Below, piece by piece: positions 53,859 through 62,580 of a stretch of DNA of 64,000 bases (its first letter is position 1; each line of letters starts with the position of its first letter). The position numbers and the translations under genes were made by a program. This DNA is from Haladaptatus caseinilyticus (GTDB taxonomy: Archaea > Halobacteriota > Halobacteria > Halobacteriales > Haladaptataceae). The notes beneath the pieces are model-generated. The model searched no databases and was not told the DNA's origin. It saw nothing but the letters and a program-made list of their open reading frames with translations. The DNA lies in contig NZ_CP111036.1 of assembly GCF_026248685.1 (NCBI RefSeq), forward strand, positions 1,798,001 through 1,862,000, given 5' to 3'.

Positions 53859-54194
53859 TTACGGTATGCATTCAGTTGCACAAAACTCCCGGACCAGTAT
53901 CTGCCCGTCGTGGCGGATGGAGAAGTTCAGGTTACTGATCCAAAACGCGAGGTTCGGTTTCGCGAGCCGATCGAGCATGGTAAAGTGGTCGTCGATATCC
54001 ACACGACAGCGCCGACGAACCAGTCGTTCTGCTTCGGCACGCGAATGCTCGGTAACGAAGACGAGGATGTCGGCCACACTCCGTTTGAGCGTCGAATCGC
54101 CGGTCGGGTCGTATTCGAACCGATACTCGTGAATGTGGTCTCGACTTTCGTTGCGTCCACTTTTCTCCGTGCTATGCGTAAACGTGCTCCCCAT
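53859..54194 (-). CDS. Stand-alone HalOD1-like protein (111 aa)
   Basis: The 111-residue protein begins MGSTFTHSTEKSGRNE. The pattern HEYRFEYDPTGDSTLKRSVA, then VDIDDHFTMLDRLA and a terminal FSIRHDGQILV follows the haloarchaeal output domain HalOD1 (Y-x-Y-D...LS-AVV-AVA...D-DAL-L...HDG-V-V). Such domains occur at the ends of signalling proteins or alone and are of unknown biochemical function. A TATA element CTTATAATAAAG at 54212-54223 lies about 24 nt upstream, fitting leaderless expression. The frame is open further upstream but that part is not conserved-looking. Confidence 0.55.
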   Translation of the reverse strand: MGSTFTHSTEKSGRNESRDHIHEYRFEYDPTGDSTLKRSVADILVFVTEHSRAEAERLVRRRCRVDIDDHFTMLDRLAKPNLAFWISNLNFSIRHDGQILVREFCATECIP

Positions 54195-54541
54195 AAATTC
54201 AAATTGAATTTCTTTATTATAAGTATGATGTGAGTACGCTTCGATAAACGATGTTGCGTAACGAAGACGGAAGCGATCCTTCTCACGACTCCGGGCGGTA
54301 CTGTGGAATTTGTGAGCGATATGGATGCCGAAGGAACACGACCGAGACGATCGACGTTCCCCGATGGGAACGCCGAACCGGATCCTCCCTTCAGTATCCA
54401 CTGCCAGAGCTGGAATATGGACTCCCTACTGGCTGGTCACTGCCGTTCTGTCTGCCACGTCCTCTTCGACCGGTGCGATACGTCGTCGGATGCTACGTCG
54501 TCCCTTCGTTGGGGAATGCGTTCGCGGAGACGATGATGAAA
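54195..54541. other. Intergenic region
   Basis: It holds the HalOD1-like promoter (TATA box 54212-54223 on the minus strand). Several short plus-strand frames are open but none shows domain character, and the longest runs antisense into the UspA gene. I annotate no gene here. Confidence 0.45.
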
Positions 54542-55432
54542 TCACGCCGTTTCCGCGGTTCGAGTGATGACGAGTACGGGAGCGTCCACGACGCCGAGGA
54601 CCGAGTCCGTCACGCTACCGAGCAGCTGTCCACTGAGGTTTGCTTCGCCGTGCGAGGCCATCACCACGAGGTCGATATGCTCGTCGGTGACGTAGTCCCG
54701 AATTCCGACCGTCGGTGCATCCCGAACGACGGTCAAATCGAGGTCGATATCGGAATCCGTCTCCCGAATACGTCGGGCCAGTCGTTCGACTGCAGACGTC
54801 CCCTGTTCTTCCAATCGCTCGATGAACTCCTCCGAGACGCCGCCCGCGCTGAACAGTCCGCCTTCCCGCTGTACGTCCACAGCGTTGAACACGTGGACCG
54901 TCGAATCGTACCGGTTCGCGATATCGGCTCCGTATCGTGCCGCGCCTTCGGCGTTCGTGCTCCCGTCCGTCGGGAGGAGAATCCGCTCGTACGTCGTGCC
55001 GGTTTCCGACGAAATATCCCCCTCTGGGACGGTAAACACGGGGACGTCGACCGTTCTGAGAACTCGATCGGTGACGCTCCCGAGCAGCTTCCCTCTCATG
55101 CTCGACCGCCCCCGACGTCCCATGACGACGAGATCCGTGTCGCTTTCCGCCACGTGTTCATCGATGATTTCGTGTGGCTTGCCCTCGGCCATCGAACTAT
55201 CGATGGAGACGCCGACTTCGTCAGCTAAAGTTTCGACCTCGGCGACGAGTTCGGAACCTCGTTCGCTTCGCTCGGCTTGTGTATCGCTATCCAGTCGCCG
55301 AAACCTGCTCTGCTCGAGCACGTGAAGGACCGCTACTGCCGCGCCGTACGTTTTCCCGAGTTCGAGGCCGTACTTCGCGGCCCGCTCGGCGCAGTCGCTT
55401 CCGTCGATCGGAATGAGGATTCGGTCGAACAT
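54542..55432 (-). CDS. Tandem universal stress protein (UspA x2)
   Basis: The 296-residue protein has two Usp domains. The first (about 1-145) shows RILIPIDGSDCAERAAKYGL and VVMGRRGRSSMRGKLLGSVT; the second (about 150-290) shows RILLPTDGSTNAEGAARYGA and VVMASHGEANLSGQLLGSVT. Both keep a G-x2-G-x9-G-S/T-type nucleotide loop, so ATP or a similar ligand is probably bound in each half. Universal stress proteins respond to starvation, oxidants and ion stress. It is on its own transcript, divergent from the antiporter gene. Confidence 0.88.
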   Translation of the reverse strand: MFDRILIPIDGSDCAERAAKYGLELGKTYGAAVAVLHVLEQSRFRRLDSDTQAERSERGSELVAEVETLADEVGVSIDSSMAEGKPHEIIDEHVAESDTDLVVMGRRGRSSMRGKLLGSVTDRVLRTVDVPVFTVPEGDISSETGTTYERILLPTDGSTNAEGAARYGADIANRYDSTVHVFNAVDVQREGGLFSAGGVSEEFIERLEEQGTSAVERLARRIRETDSDIDLDLTVVRDAPTVGIRDYVTDEHIDLVVMASHGEANLSGQLLGSVTDSVLGVVDAPVLVITRTAETA

Positions 55433-55587
55433 GGCATCTCCATCGTGGATACGACGGTAGAGAGTATAAATCGTCGTCCGCGGACGACGATTTTGGTCCG
55501 CTCGTCGAACTCCCTCCCTTTTGAACGCCCTTCCGATGGTCCGGGCGGACGGAACCGTTACCTTGCTCGTCGTTGTTCATCGATGTC

Positions 55588-56922
55588 ATGAGTTCTCCGG
55601 TGCGACACCCACTCACTGCCGTCGTCGGAGCGGTGCTCCTCACCACCGCATGGGTCGCCGTCTGGGCGACGAACGCGCAACACGCACTCGGAACGCTCGC
55701 CGTCGTGGCTGTGAGCGGACTGGCTATCCTGGGCGCGTCGTTCCTCCTCGCGTGGGGGGCCGAAACCGCGGAAAAGGACGTCCCGCGCGCGTTCGCGCTC
55801 GCCATCCTCGCCGTCCTCGCGGTCGCCCCCGAGTATGCGGTCGATGCCTATTTCGCGTGGACCGCCGGCTCGAATGCCGGGACGGAGGCTGGACGGGAGG
55901 CCGCGAACCTCGCGGTTGCGAATATGACCGGGGCGAACCGCATCCTTATCGGTCTGGGTTGGTCCGGCATCGCCCTCTTTTCGCTTCATAAGGCCCGACG
56001 AAGTGATGCGGCGCAGTATTTCGAACGGGAAGGGCGCTTGAACGACGGGATACCTCTCGACAGGGATATCGCGACCGAGATCCTGTTCCTGTTCGCCGCA
56101 ACCACCTACGCCTTTTTCATCCCGTTTGGCGGCGGTATCAACGCGATCGATTCCTTCGTGCTGGTCAGTCTGTACCTGGTCTATATCGCCATCATCATTC
56201 GAGGCGAGGTGGGTGCCGAAGAACAGGTCGGTGTCCCGGCGTACTTTCAGCGCCGTCCGAAACCGGTTCGAGTTTCGATCGTCCTTTTCCTGTTCTCCTA
56301 CTCCGGGTTTCTCATCTTCACCGCGGTCGAACCGTTCGCACACGGCTTGGAAAATCTCGGTCTCCAATTCGGCATTCCGCCGTTTTTCATGCTTCAGTGG
56401 ATTGCACCGTTGGCGAGTGAAAGCCCCGAACTGATCGTGACGGCGTATCTGGTCAACAAAGCGCGAGCGACGGCGGCATTTAACGCGCTCATTTCCTCGA
56501 AGTTGAACCAGTGGACGCTCCTCATCGGAACGCTCGTGGTCGTCTATAGCCTTGCTCTCGGCCAGTACGGAGCGCTCCCGTTCGACCGAAAACAGATGGC
56601 CGAAATCTGGCTAACGGCGGCTCAGAGCTTCTTCGCTATCTCGGTGCTGGTCAATTTCACCATCAGCGTTCGCGAGGCAGTGACCCTTCTCACGCTGTTT
56701 CTCTCGCAAGTGGTAGTGGAGTTCATCCTTCTCCGGACACTTCCGCCCGCCCAGGCCGCGACGTACTCCTATTGGTTGCTCATCGCGTACTCCGTCGTCT
56801 ACGTCGCTTTGGCACTCTACTTGTTCTGGAAGCGCCACACTGCCCTCCGAGAGGTGCTTCAGTTAACCGCGGCGAAAGTCCGGTACGCACGCATACGGCA
56901 GGCTGAGGACTCACAGGACTAA
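55588..56922 (+). CDS. Sodium/calcium-type antiporter (CaCA family)
   Basis: The 444-residue membrane protein has about 11 hydrophobic helices. The two alpha repeats of the CaCA superfamily appear as LAVAPEYAVDAYFAWTAG (about 70-90) and PLASESPELIVTAYLVNKA (about 275-295), each with the Glu needed for cation binding. The middle loop is hydrophilic (residues about 150-165 and 215-225). It probably exchanges Ca2+ or K+ for Na+ or H+. The start may be at 55573 or 55588; I prefer MSSPVRHPLT. It stands alone. Confidence 0.75.
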   Translation: MSSPVRHPLTAVVGAVLLTTAWVAVWATNAQHALGTLAVVAVSGLAILGASFLLAWGAETAEKDVPRAFALAILAVLAVAPEYAVDAYFAWTAGSNAGTEAGREAANLAVANMTGANRILIGLGWSGIALFSLHKARRSDAAQYFEREGRLNDGIPLDRDIATEILFLFAATTYAFFIPFGGGINAIDSFVLVSLYLVYIAIIIRGEVGAEEQVGVPAYFQRRPKPVRVSIVLFLFSYSGFLIFTAVEPFAHGLENLGLQFGIPPFFMLQWIAPLASESPELIVTAYLVNKARATAAFNALISSKLNQWTLLIGTLVVVYSLALGQYGALPFDRKQMAEIWLTAAQSFFAISVLVNFTISVREAVTLLTLFLSQVVVEFILLRTLPPAQAATYSYWLLIAYSVVYVALALYLFWKRHTALREVLQLTAAKVRYARIRQAEDSQD

Positions 56923-56970
56923 CACCGTGCGTTCGCTCGACGGATCGTCGAAACGTCCTCCGAGCAGTGA

Positions 56971-58032
56971 TTACTCGTTCCGCCGGGCAATCGAGGGGAG
57001 CACACCGCAGAGCAACCCGGCGACCGCGGCAGCCACGCCGAATCCGTGCTGCCCAGTAGTCGTCGTCCGCGATGGTTCATCCGTAGCGACAGGTGTGGTG
57101 TGTGGCATCCGAGGCGACCGACTGGCGTTCGCTGTCGTCGTCCTCGTTGGTGTCGTGGTCGTTCGCGTCGCCGTCCTCGTTGGTGTCGTGGTCGTTCGCG
57201 TCGCCGTCGGCGACGTCTCGGTCGGTGCAACGGCTGTCGATGTTGGAGTGCCATCGTCACAGCTTCCACCTCGGATGACGATCGGATGGTCACGCCGGAG
57301 GGAACGCCACCGATAGCCGGTCGAGTCCGCAGTGAGTGCACGCCAGTGTTCGACGTCACCCGGATAGTGGTCTTCGTACAATCTCGCATTCTCGTTGAAT
57401 GCAGGGTCGATTCTGACGACGTCATCGCGGGTGATTCCGCGGAAGGCACCGCCGTCGGCTCCGCCACCGTTGTCTGGGTCGGTTGCCCACGTCCAATCGA
57501 CGACCCACTCGCCGTCGTTCCGCACGAACCGGTCGTAGTTCGTCGATGCGTTGTACTGGTCGTCCGTGACCGCCCACTCCCCCTCCGACGGTAGTCCGGA
57601 AATGGAGAACGTGATCGCTCCACCGCTTTCTCCGCCGCGCATTCCATGCATGAACACGAGACTCGTCCCTCGCGGACCATCGTAGCAGTAAAGGACGCTC
57701 TCTCCATTCCGCTGAAACCGTTGTGCCGGACCGTACGAACTGTACCATCCGCTCGGAGTCGTATCCGACGACCGGTAGTCGTAAAACTCCTCGACTGGCA
57801 CGCGTTCGTCCAGCGTGACCATCGCAAGGGGGAGACAGATGCCGTTTTGTTCGAGAACGAATCCCGATCGTCGGACAGTCGTTTCCGAACGGTGGTCCCC
57901 CGCACCATTCGGCGCGCCGACGACACTCGTTGCACCTGCCACCGACCCGAGTGCACCTCCGACTCCGAGGAGAAACGACCGTCGATGCAAGCTGGACACC
58001 GTGTCGGTCATCGATTTCGTGTCGTCCGTCAC
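56971..58032 (-). CDS. Tat-exported protein with PGF-CTERM-like tail (HGF variant)
   Basis: The 353-residue protein has a Tat signal (HRRSFLLGVGGALGSVAGAT), so it is exported folded. The central part (about 50-260) is a beta-rich domain of no family I can name (WYSSYGPAQRFQRNGESVLY and ITFSISGLPSEGEWAV). A Thr/Pro/Arg-rich linker follows, with an exact 11-residue tandem repeat encoded by two 33-bp copies. The tail has the PGF-CTERM plan: motif (here GQHGFG instead of PGFG), hydrophobic helix (VAAAVAGLLCGVLP) and basic end (ARRNE). Archaeosortase A normally needs PGF, so processing is uncertain. The ATG overlaps the FemAB-like stop by 4 nt, making it the last gene of this operon. Confidence 0.6.
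   Translation of the reverse strand: MTDDTKSMTDTVSSLHRRSFLLGVGGALGSVAGATSVVGAPNGAGDHRSETTVRRSGFVLEQNGICLPLAMVTLDERVPVEEFYDYRSSDTTPSGWYSSYGPAQRFQRNGESVLYCYDGPRGTSLVFMHGMRGGESGGAITFSISGLPSEGEWAVTDDQYNASTNYDRFVRNDGEWVVDWTWATDPDNGGGADGGAFRGITRDDVVRIDPAFNENARLYEDHYPGDVEHWRALTADSTGYRWRSLRRDHPIVIRGGSCDDGTPTSTAVAPTETSPTATRTTTTPTRTATRTTTTPTRTTTANASRSPRMPHTTPVATDEPSRTTTTGQHGFGVAAAVAGLLCGVLPSIARRNE
57140..57205 (-). repeat. 33-bp tandem repeat, two exact copies
   Basis: Copies at 57140-57172 and 57173-57205 are identical and encode the Thr/Pro/Arg linker (TRTTTTPTRTA repeated) of the exported protein. Length variation between strains by slippage is likely. Confidence 0.8.
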
Positions 58033-59045
58033 TCCGAAATCACCTTGACCGTCGATGGCAGTCGTCGATAGACACCGGTCACCGCTTTCATCCGTGTCGT
58101 CTTTCGCTGTGCTGTATAGTATGCAGCCGGTTCGGGACCGAATTTTGACTTATACCGACAGAGACGAGGTAGGTTCGCACCGACCAAGTCGTACCGAGAG
58201 CGACCACGCGATTGCGCGTCTTGCATGATCTGCCAGTCCAGCAAATCGTTGACCGAGAAACCGACGTCGTGTTTCACACCGCCTTGCCATCGATAGATGG
58301 TGTCGCCGTATTCGAGCGTCACGATACCGCCGACGATTTCTCCGTCGTGTTCACAGACGTACGGTCTGACACAACCCTCGGGGAGGAGTTCGGACAGTTC
58401 GACCACGAACGCGGGATCGATTCGGTATTCCTTTCCTTGGTCGTCGTGGCGTTGCTGTACCTGACCGATTATCGTTTCGAGGGCGTCAGTGTCCCCGTCT
58501 CGAATCGTACAGTCCACGTCGTCTCGGTCCCTGATGTTGCTCCGGGCGTCGCGGCTGAACTGCATGAGTAGGTCGTCGCTTTCGAGGTCTACGAGGTACG
58601 TGTAGGACGGAGATACGTCGAACCCTTCCCACGAGAACGGTCGGAGGTCAGTGTGGCGGTCCACCGTTCGAACGTCGATGTAATCAGGGGCGATCCGTTC
58701 GTCTATCCAATCGAGACACTGTTCGATGAACGTCCGGTGTCTGCGCTCCGCTTTCCGTTGTTTGAGCTTCTCGAAGTTGAGCAATACCGGCCCGAGATAG
58801 TACACTTCGAGATGCGGTGGTGGCGAGTACACCATCCGAAACGGCCCTTTCGTCGCCTCGAAAATCGGAAAGAGCCCGACCGGCTCCTGTCCTTTGTAGC
58901 CGACGAGAAGCCGTTTATCGGCGTCGGCGGTTCGAGCGAGATGCGAGAGTGCCTCGTATCGATGGAACGGCGTCGTATGTTCCGCTCGGTCTACGTGTTG
59001 ATTCCACTCGTTTTCGTCTTCCACTTCTGTGATTTCTATCGTCAT
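58029..59045 (-). CDS. FemAB/GNAT-fold peptidyl- or acyl-transferase
   Basis: The 338-residue protein has the double-GNAT architecture of the FemAB family. A first half (about 1-160) includes AEHTTPFHRYEALSHLA and YSPPPHLEVYYLGPV. The second half (about 165-320) includes DDLLMQFSRDARSNIRDRDD, HDGEIVGGIVTLEYGDTIYR and YDLVGANLPRLCRYKSKFG. In bacteria such enzymes add amino acids from tRNA to peptidoglycan stem peptides. In archaea homologues sit in envelope-polymer clusters, and the acceptor is unknown. It overlaps the exported-protein gene by 4 nt and is 3 nt from the phosphatase-superfamily gene, so all are co-expressed. Confidence 0.7.
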   Translation of the reverse strand: MTIEITEVEDENEWNQHVDRAEHTTPFHRYEALSHLARTADADKRLLVGYKGQEPVGLFPIFEATKGPFRMVYSPPPHLEVYYLGPVLLNFEKLKQRKAERRHRTFIEQCLDWIDERIAPDYIDVRTVDRHTDLRPFSWEGFDVSPSYTYLVDLESDDLLMQFSRDARSNIRDRDDVDCTIRDGDTDALETIIGQVQQRHDDQGKEYRIDPAFVVELSELLPEGCVRPYVCEHDGEIVGGIVTLEYGDTIYRWQGGVKHDVGFSVNDLLDWQIMQDAQSRGRSRYDLVGANLPRLCRYKSKFGPEPAAYYTAQRKTTRMKAVTGVYRRLPSTVKVISE

Positions 59046-59048
59046 CGT

Positions 59049-60662
59049 TCACTCCAAATAGCCAAGTGCCGTCAGTCTGTTTGCTATCGATCCGTCGTCC
59101 GTCTCTCGTTTCGATCGGTCGCGTTGTGTCGCGTACGCTCGCCGCTCGGTCGGTTCGACGCACGAGAGTACGTTCCCGTCCATTTCGACGCTCGTCGGGA
59201 GGCCGAACAGCGCGAGAATCGTTGGCGTCACGTCGAAGAGGTGAGCATCGGAGAGCGCACCCCGAACGCCATCACCGGCCACAGCGACCACTCCGTCTCG
59301 CTTGTGATTCCACGGTTGGCCGGGCGCTGCGAATTGGTGTCCCGCGAGTTCGGCGGAGAGGAAGTGGTCGAAGTCGGCCGGAACCGTGACGATATCGACG
59401 GCTCGGTCGGCGTTCGGTCCGTCGAAGTACCGCTCCCGACGACACACTTCCTCGAACATCGGCGTGCCGTCGGGCGTCTCGACACCCCGGAGCTGTTCGA
59501 CGAGTTCGGTTCGAAGCGCCTCGTATCGTTCGGGTGGAACGACCCCGTCCGGTTCCCTTCCTTCGAGATTGATGCGGACGCCGCACTCGATTCGGGCGCG
59601 CATGTAAGCCTGTGACGCCGCGAAATCGACCTGCCTGCTACTCGCCCTGACGAGCCGGTCGGGAACGCAGCGACCGGCGAAGTCGCGGAGGCCGACCGTC
59701 TCCAGCAGCTTTCCCGCTCGATGGGTGGTCATTCCATAGCGGGCGGCGAGTGCCGTCGCCGATTCCAGTAGTCCGGGACTGGACGACGTTTCGTCGCCGT
59801 CCCGAAGCTGTTCGTCGCGAGTCGGGACCCACGATGGCATCCCGTTCCCACCTTGCCTAACCGCCGTGTAACCATGCTCTGCAAGGAATTCGTTGAGATA
59901 GAAGCTGTATCCATCGTACTCTCCAATGCCGTGATCACTGACGACGACGACGGTGTCCGGGTCACAGTCGGCAAGGATTCGCCCGACTTGTTCGTCTACT
60001 GCCTCGTACACTGCCTGTACTGTTTCCCGCTCGCCGGGGTGCTCGTGAAAGACCGTATCGGTCTGCTGAAACTGCACGAATCCGAAATCCGGCTCGAATC
60101 GGTCGGCCAGATATCGAAACGCGTCCCCGCGCATTTCGATGACCGACCGATATGCCGTCGCTGCGTCCGTCCCCGTCGCGTCGTCGCTGTCCGGATAGAT
60201 TTGGTATTCCCCGAGTTCGTCGCGTAGATCGTCCAGCAGTCCCGCCGGATGGCAATCGGGCGATTCGGGAGCCATGTACCCCGGAACGAGCGCACCGTCG
60301 AATTCACGTGCGGCGTTCGTGACGGGGACGTTGCAAACGACGCTCGTAAATCCATGCCGAGAAAGGTGCTCCCAGACCGGTATCGATTGCACGTGCGACC
60401 CGTTGACCACGTCCCAGTCGTAGCCGTCGTAATCGAGGAAACTGAAGACGCCGTGTTTACCCGGGTTGACGCCGGTAAACATCGACGGCCAGGCACTCGG
60501 CGTCCACGGCGGAATCTGTGATTCCAACGCCCCTGTTACACCGCCATCGAACACCCGTTCGAGGTTCGGAAGCGACCCCGCCTCGAAGAGCGGTTCCATC
60601 ACCGAACGACAGGCGCCGTCGAGGCCGATCATGAGCACGCTGAGGCCGTCCTGGTCACTCAT
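59049..60662 (-). CDS. Alkaline-phosphatase-superfamily phosphodiesterase/phosphotransferase
   Basis: The 537-residue protein has the type I phosphodiesterase/nucleotide pyrophosphatase pattern: MIGLDGACRSVMEPLF with the metal Asp, PPWTPSAWPSMFTGVNPG with the nucleophile Thr, GKHGVFSFLDYDG, VVVVSDHGIGEYDGYSFYLN with Asp and His ligands, and a late DVTPTILALFGLP. Archaeal relatives sit in polysaccharide and glycosylation islands and may transfer phospho-groups onto surface glycans. No signal peptide is obvious, so it would act in the cytoplasm or need another route. It overlaps the upstream amidoligase-like gene by 8 nt. Confidence 0.75.
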   Translation of the reverse strand: MSDQDGLSVLMIGLDGACRSVMEPLFEAGSLPNLERVFDGGVTGALESQIPPWTPSAWPSMFTGVNPGKHGVFSFLDYDGYDWDVVNGSHVQSIPVWEHLSRHGFTSVVCNVPVTNAAREFDGALVPGYMAPESPDCHPAGLLDDLRDELGEYQIYPDSDDATGTDAATAYRSVIEMRGDAFRYLADRFEPDFGFVQFQQTDTVFHEHPGERETVQAVYEAVDEQVGRILADCDPDTVVVVSDHGIGEYDGYSFYLNEFLAEHGYTAVRQGGNGMPSWVPTRDEQLRDGDETSSSPGLLESATALAARYGMTTHRAGKLLETVGLRDFAGRCVPDRLVRASSRQVDFAASQAYMRARIECGVRINLEGREPDGVVPPERYEALRTELVEQLRGVETPDGTPMFEEVCRRERYFDGPNADRAVDIVTVPADFDHFLSAELAGHQFAAPGQPWNHKRDGVVAVAGDGVRGALSDAHLFDVTPTILALFGLPTSVEMDGNVLSCVEPTERRAYATQRDRSKRETDDGSIANRLTALGYLE

Positions 60663-62568
60663 CGAACGTCACCGCCGTTCCGGTCAACAATCGACGATTG
60701 TCCTCGATCGTCGTCGAATCGTCCTTGTCCACCGCCCCGTCGATGAACTGTTCCGTGACTGGCAGCTTCAGCATCGTCAGAAGCGTGTAGAGTTCGACGG
60801 CGTTGTCCGCCCCGGCCACGTGATCACGGTAGCTTTGCTGAACGCGCTCCCAATCGAGGAACGGGAGGGATTCGATGATGCCCCGACGGTCATCGAGTGC
60901 GTCCCCGACCAAATCGTGATGTCGGATGTGCTGTTCGTCGTTTGACCACGGTCCCTGCGTCAACCACGGTTCCGGTGGTTCGTTCGAGTCGAAGACTTTC
61001 CACCGCAAGGCGTTCGTGTGTTTTCCGACGTACTCTATCGGGAACGAATATTTCACCGGAACACCGGACTCGGAATGTGGTACGTCTGCGAGTTGCGAGT
61101 CCAGTCGTTCGATTGCGCGGTTGATGATGTTCCGTCGAACCCGATATCGAACCGGCATCATGAGGTGCAGATCGACGAGACGATTGTCGAGAAACGGCGT
61201 TCGATAGGGACGAATCTGACGGAGGCTGTTCGTGTAAATGAGCTCCGTATCGTTCGAAAGCGGATAGTAATCGCTACAGAGGGCGAGTTCCCGTATCGAC
61301 TTGTATCGAACGCCGTGATGGTCGATACCGTCCTCGTCCCGCGTGATATTGTCCCGGAGTACCTCCTCGACATCGACGACTCCCTCGAGATACGTCGGCG
61401 TCTCGACCCCGAGTTCGTCGATGAACTCGTCGATCGATTCCGGAGGGCTTCCCATGGGAAGTGTCATCGTCCCGAGTCCACCGAGCGATATCCGCGGTGA
61501 CGAAATCGGGTGCGATTTGAAGAGCGTATCGGAGTACAACCCGGATATGAGCACGTCCGCGGAGTCCGTGATATCGTCGGCAAATCCGGTGGGGTACCCC
61601 TGTGTGAACCACCCATCGAAGTTCGAAAGCGGCGGGTTTCGCTCGAGTGCCCGCGTCCGATACTCCCGGTCGCGGTGGAGAAAAACGAACTCACTATCAG
61701 CAGTCTCGGCGACCCGTTTTGCGGTTTCAGCCTCGCGATTCCACCAACCGTTCATGTGATAGCAGGTGGCTGGTCGATCCATCGCGGCCAGTATCAGTCG
61801 CGAATCGCTTCCGCCGCTCAGCAGCAACCCGTACTCGTGGTCGTCACAGACCCACTCGTCGAAGATGCGACGAAAGATATCGGCAAATCGTTCGACGAAG
61901 TAGCGAAACGGTTTGTCTACTGGTGTATACTCGGGTCGCCAGTAGCAGCGTGACCGCTGTGTCATGGTGTCTAAGTCGAGCGTCGTTACGCTCGCAGGCG
62001 GAAGTTTTTCCACGCCGTCGAGCGGCGTCGTCACCCCGAACGACCGTTTCCACGTGAGATATTCGGCGAGATAGTCGAGATCGTATGACGTCTCGACGCC
62101 GGGATAGCGTGGCATCGCCTGGATATCGGTCGAACAGACGACGGTGTCGCTCACGGTTCGCGTGTGGAAGAGCGGATACGACCCGAGTCGGTCGGTGACG
62201 AAATGGACTGTCCGTTCGTCTCGGTCGTAGATGACGCCAGCGAACTGCCCGTTTACACGCTCGACGAACTCTATTCCATGCGAATCGTACAAATGCGCAC
62301 AGTACGTCGTACTGTCCACTGTCGATGGTCGCGGTTCGTACGACCCGTCCGCTTCGACCCCGTACACTTCTCCCTGAATCCAGACCCGTGTGGAACCATC
62401 ACTCGTCGTGACCGGCTGATCGTCCGCGAGCGACGAATGGAACGCCGTCGAAACTGCGACGTGATCGTCGGCGAACGTCGCGGTTCGATCGTCGTCCGCC
62501 CATCGCATCGTCGGATGTGCCGCCACGCCGTGTGTTCGGTCCCCGAAAGCGCCGAACAGCCCTACCAT
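60655..62568 (-). CDS. Asparagine-synthetase-like protein lacking the glutaminase Cys
   Basis: The 637-residue protein has the AsnB plan. The N-terminal Ntn region (about 1-210) opens MVGLFGAFGD where active enzymes have MCGI, so the catalytic Cys is replaced by Val and glutamine cannot be hydrolysed there. The C-terminal synthetase part has LLLSGGSDSRLILAAM (ATP PP-loop), then WFTQGYPTGFADDI and RPYRTPFLDNRLVDLHLMMP. It may adenylate a carboxylate and use another amine donor, as beta-lactam synthetase does. Four residues further upstream (to 62580) are in frame but the MVGL start matches the family. It leads the operon of phosphatase-like, FemAB-like and exported-protein genes. Confidence 0.78.
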   Translation of the reverse strand: MVGLFGAFGDRTHGVAAHPTMRWADDDRTATFADDHVAVSTAFHSSLADDQPVTTSDGSTRVWIQGEVYGVEADGSYEPRPSTVDSTTYCAHLYDSHGIEFVERVNGQFAGVIYDRDERTVHFVTDRLGSYPLFHTRTVSDTVVCSTDIQAMPRYPGVETSYDLDYLAEYLTWKRSFGVTTPLDGVEKLPPASVTTLDLDTMTQRSRCYWRPEYTPVDKPFRYFVERFADIFRRIFDEWVCDDHEYGLLLSGGSDSRLILAAMDRPATCYHMNGWWNREAETAKRVAETADSEFVFLHRDREYRTRALERNPPLSNFDGWFTQGYPTGFADDITDSADVLISGLYSDTLFKSHPISSPRISLGGLGTMTLPMGSPPESIDEFIDELGVETPTYLEGVVDVEEVLRDNITRDEDGIDHHGVRYKSIRELALCSDYYPLSNDTELIYTNSLRQIRPYRTPFLDNRLVDLHLMMPVRYRVRRNIINRAIERLDSQLADVPHSESGVPVKYSFPIEYVGKHTNALRWKVFDSNEPPEPWLTQGPWSNDEQHIRHHDLVGDALDDRRGIIESLPFLDWERVQQSYRDHVAGADNAVELYTLLTMLKLPVTEQFIDGAVDKDDSTTIEDNRRLLTGTAVTFDE

Positions 62569-62580
62569 ATTCGTCCCCAT

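Noticed and set aside
54251-55228. Plus-strand frame antisense to the UspA gene
   Set aside because: It is a mirror of the tandem UspA gene, which has clear Usp motifs on the minus strand.
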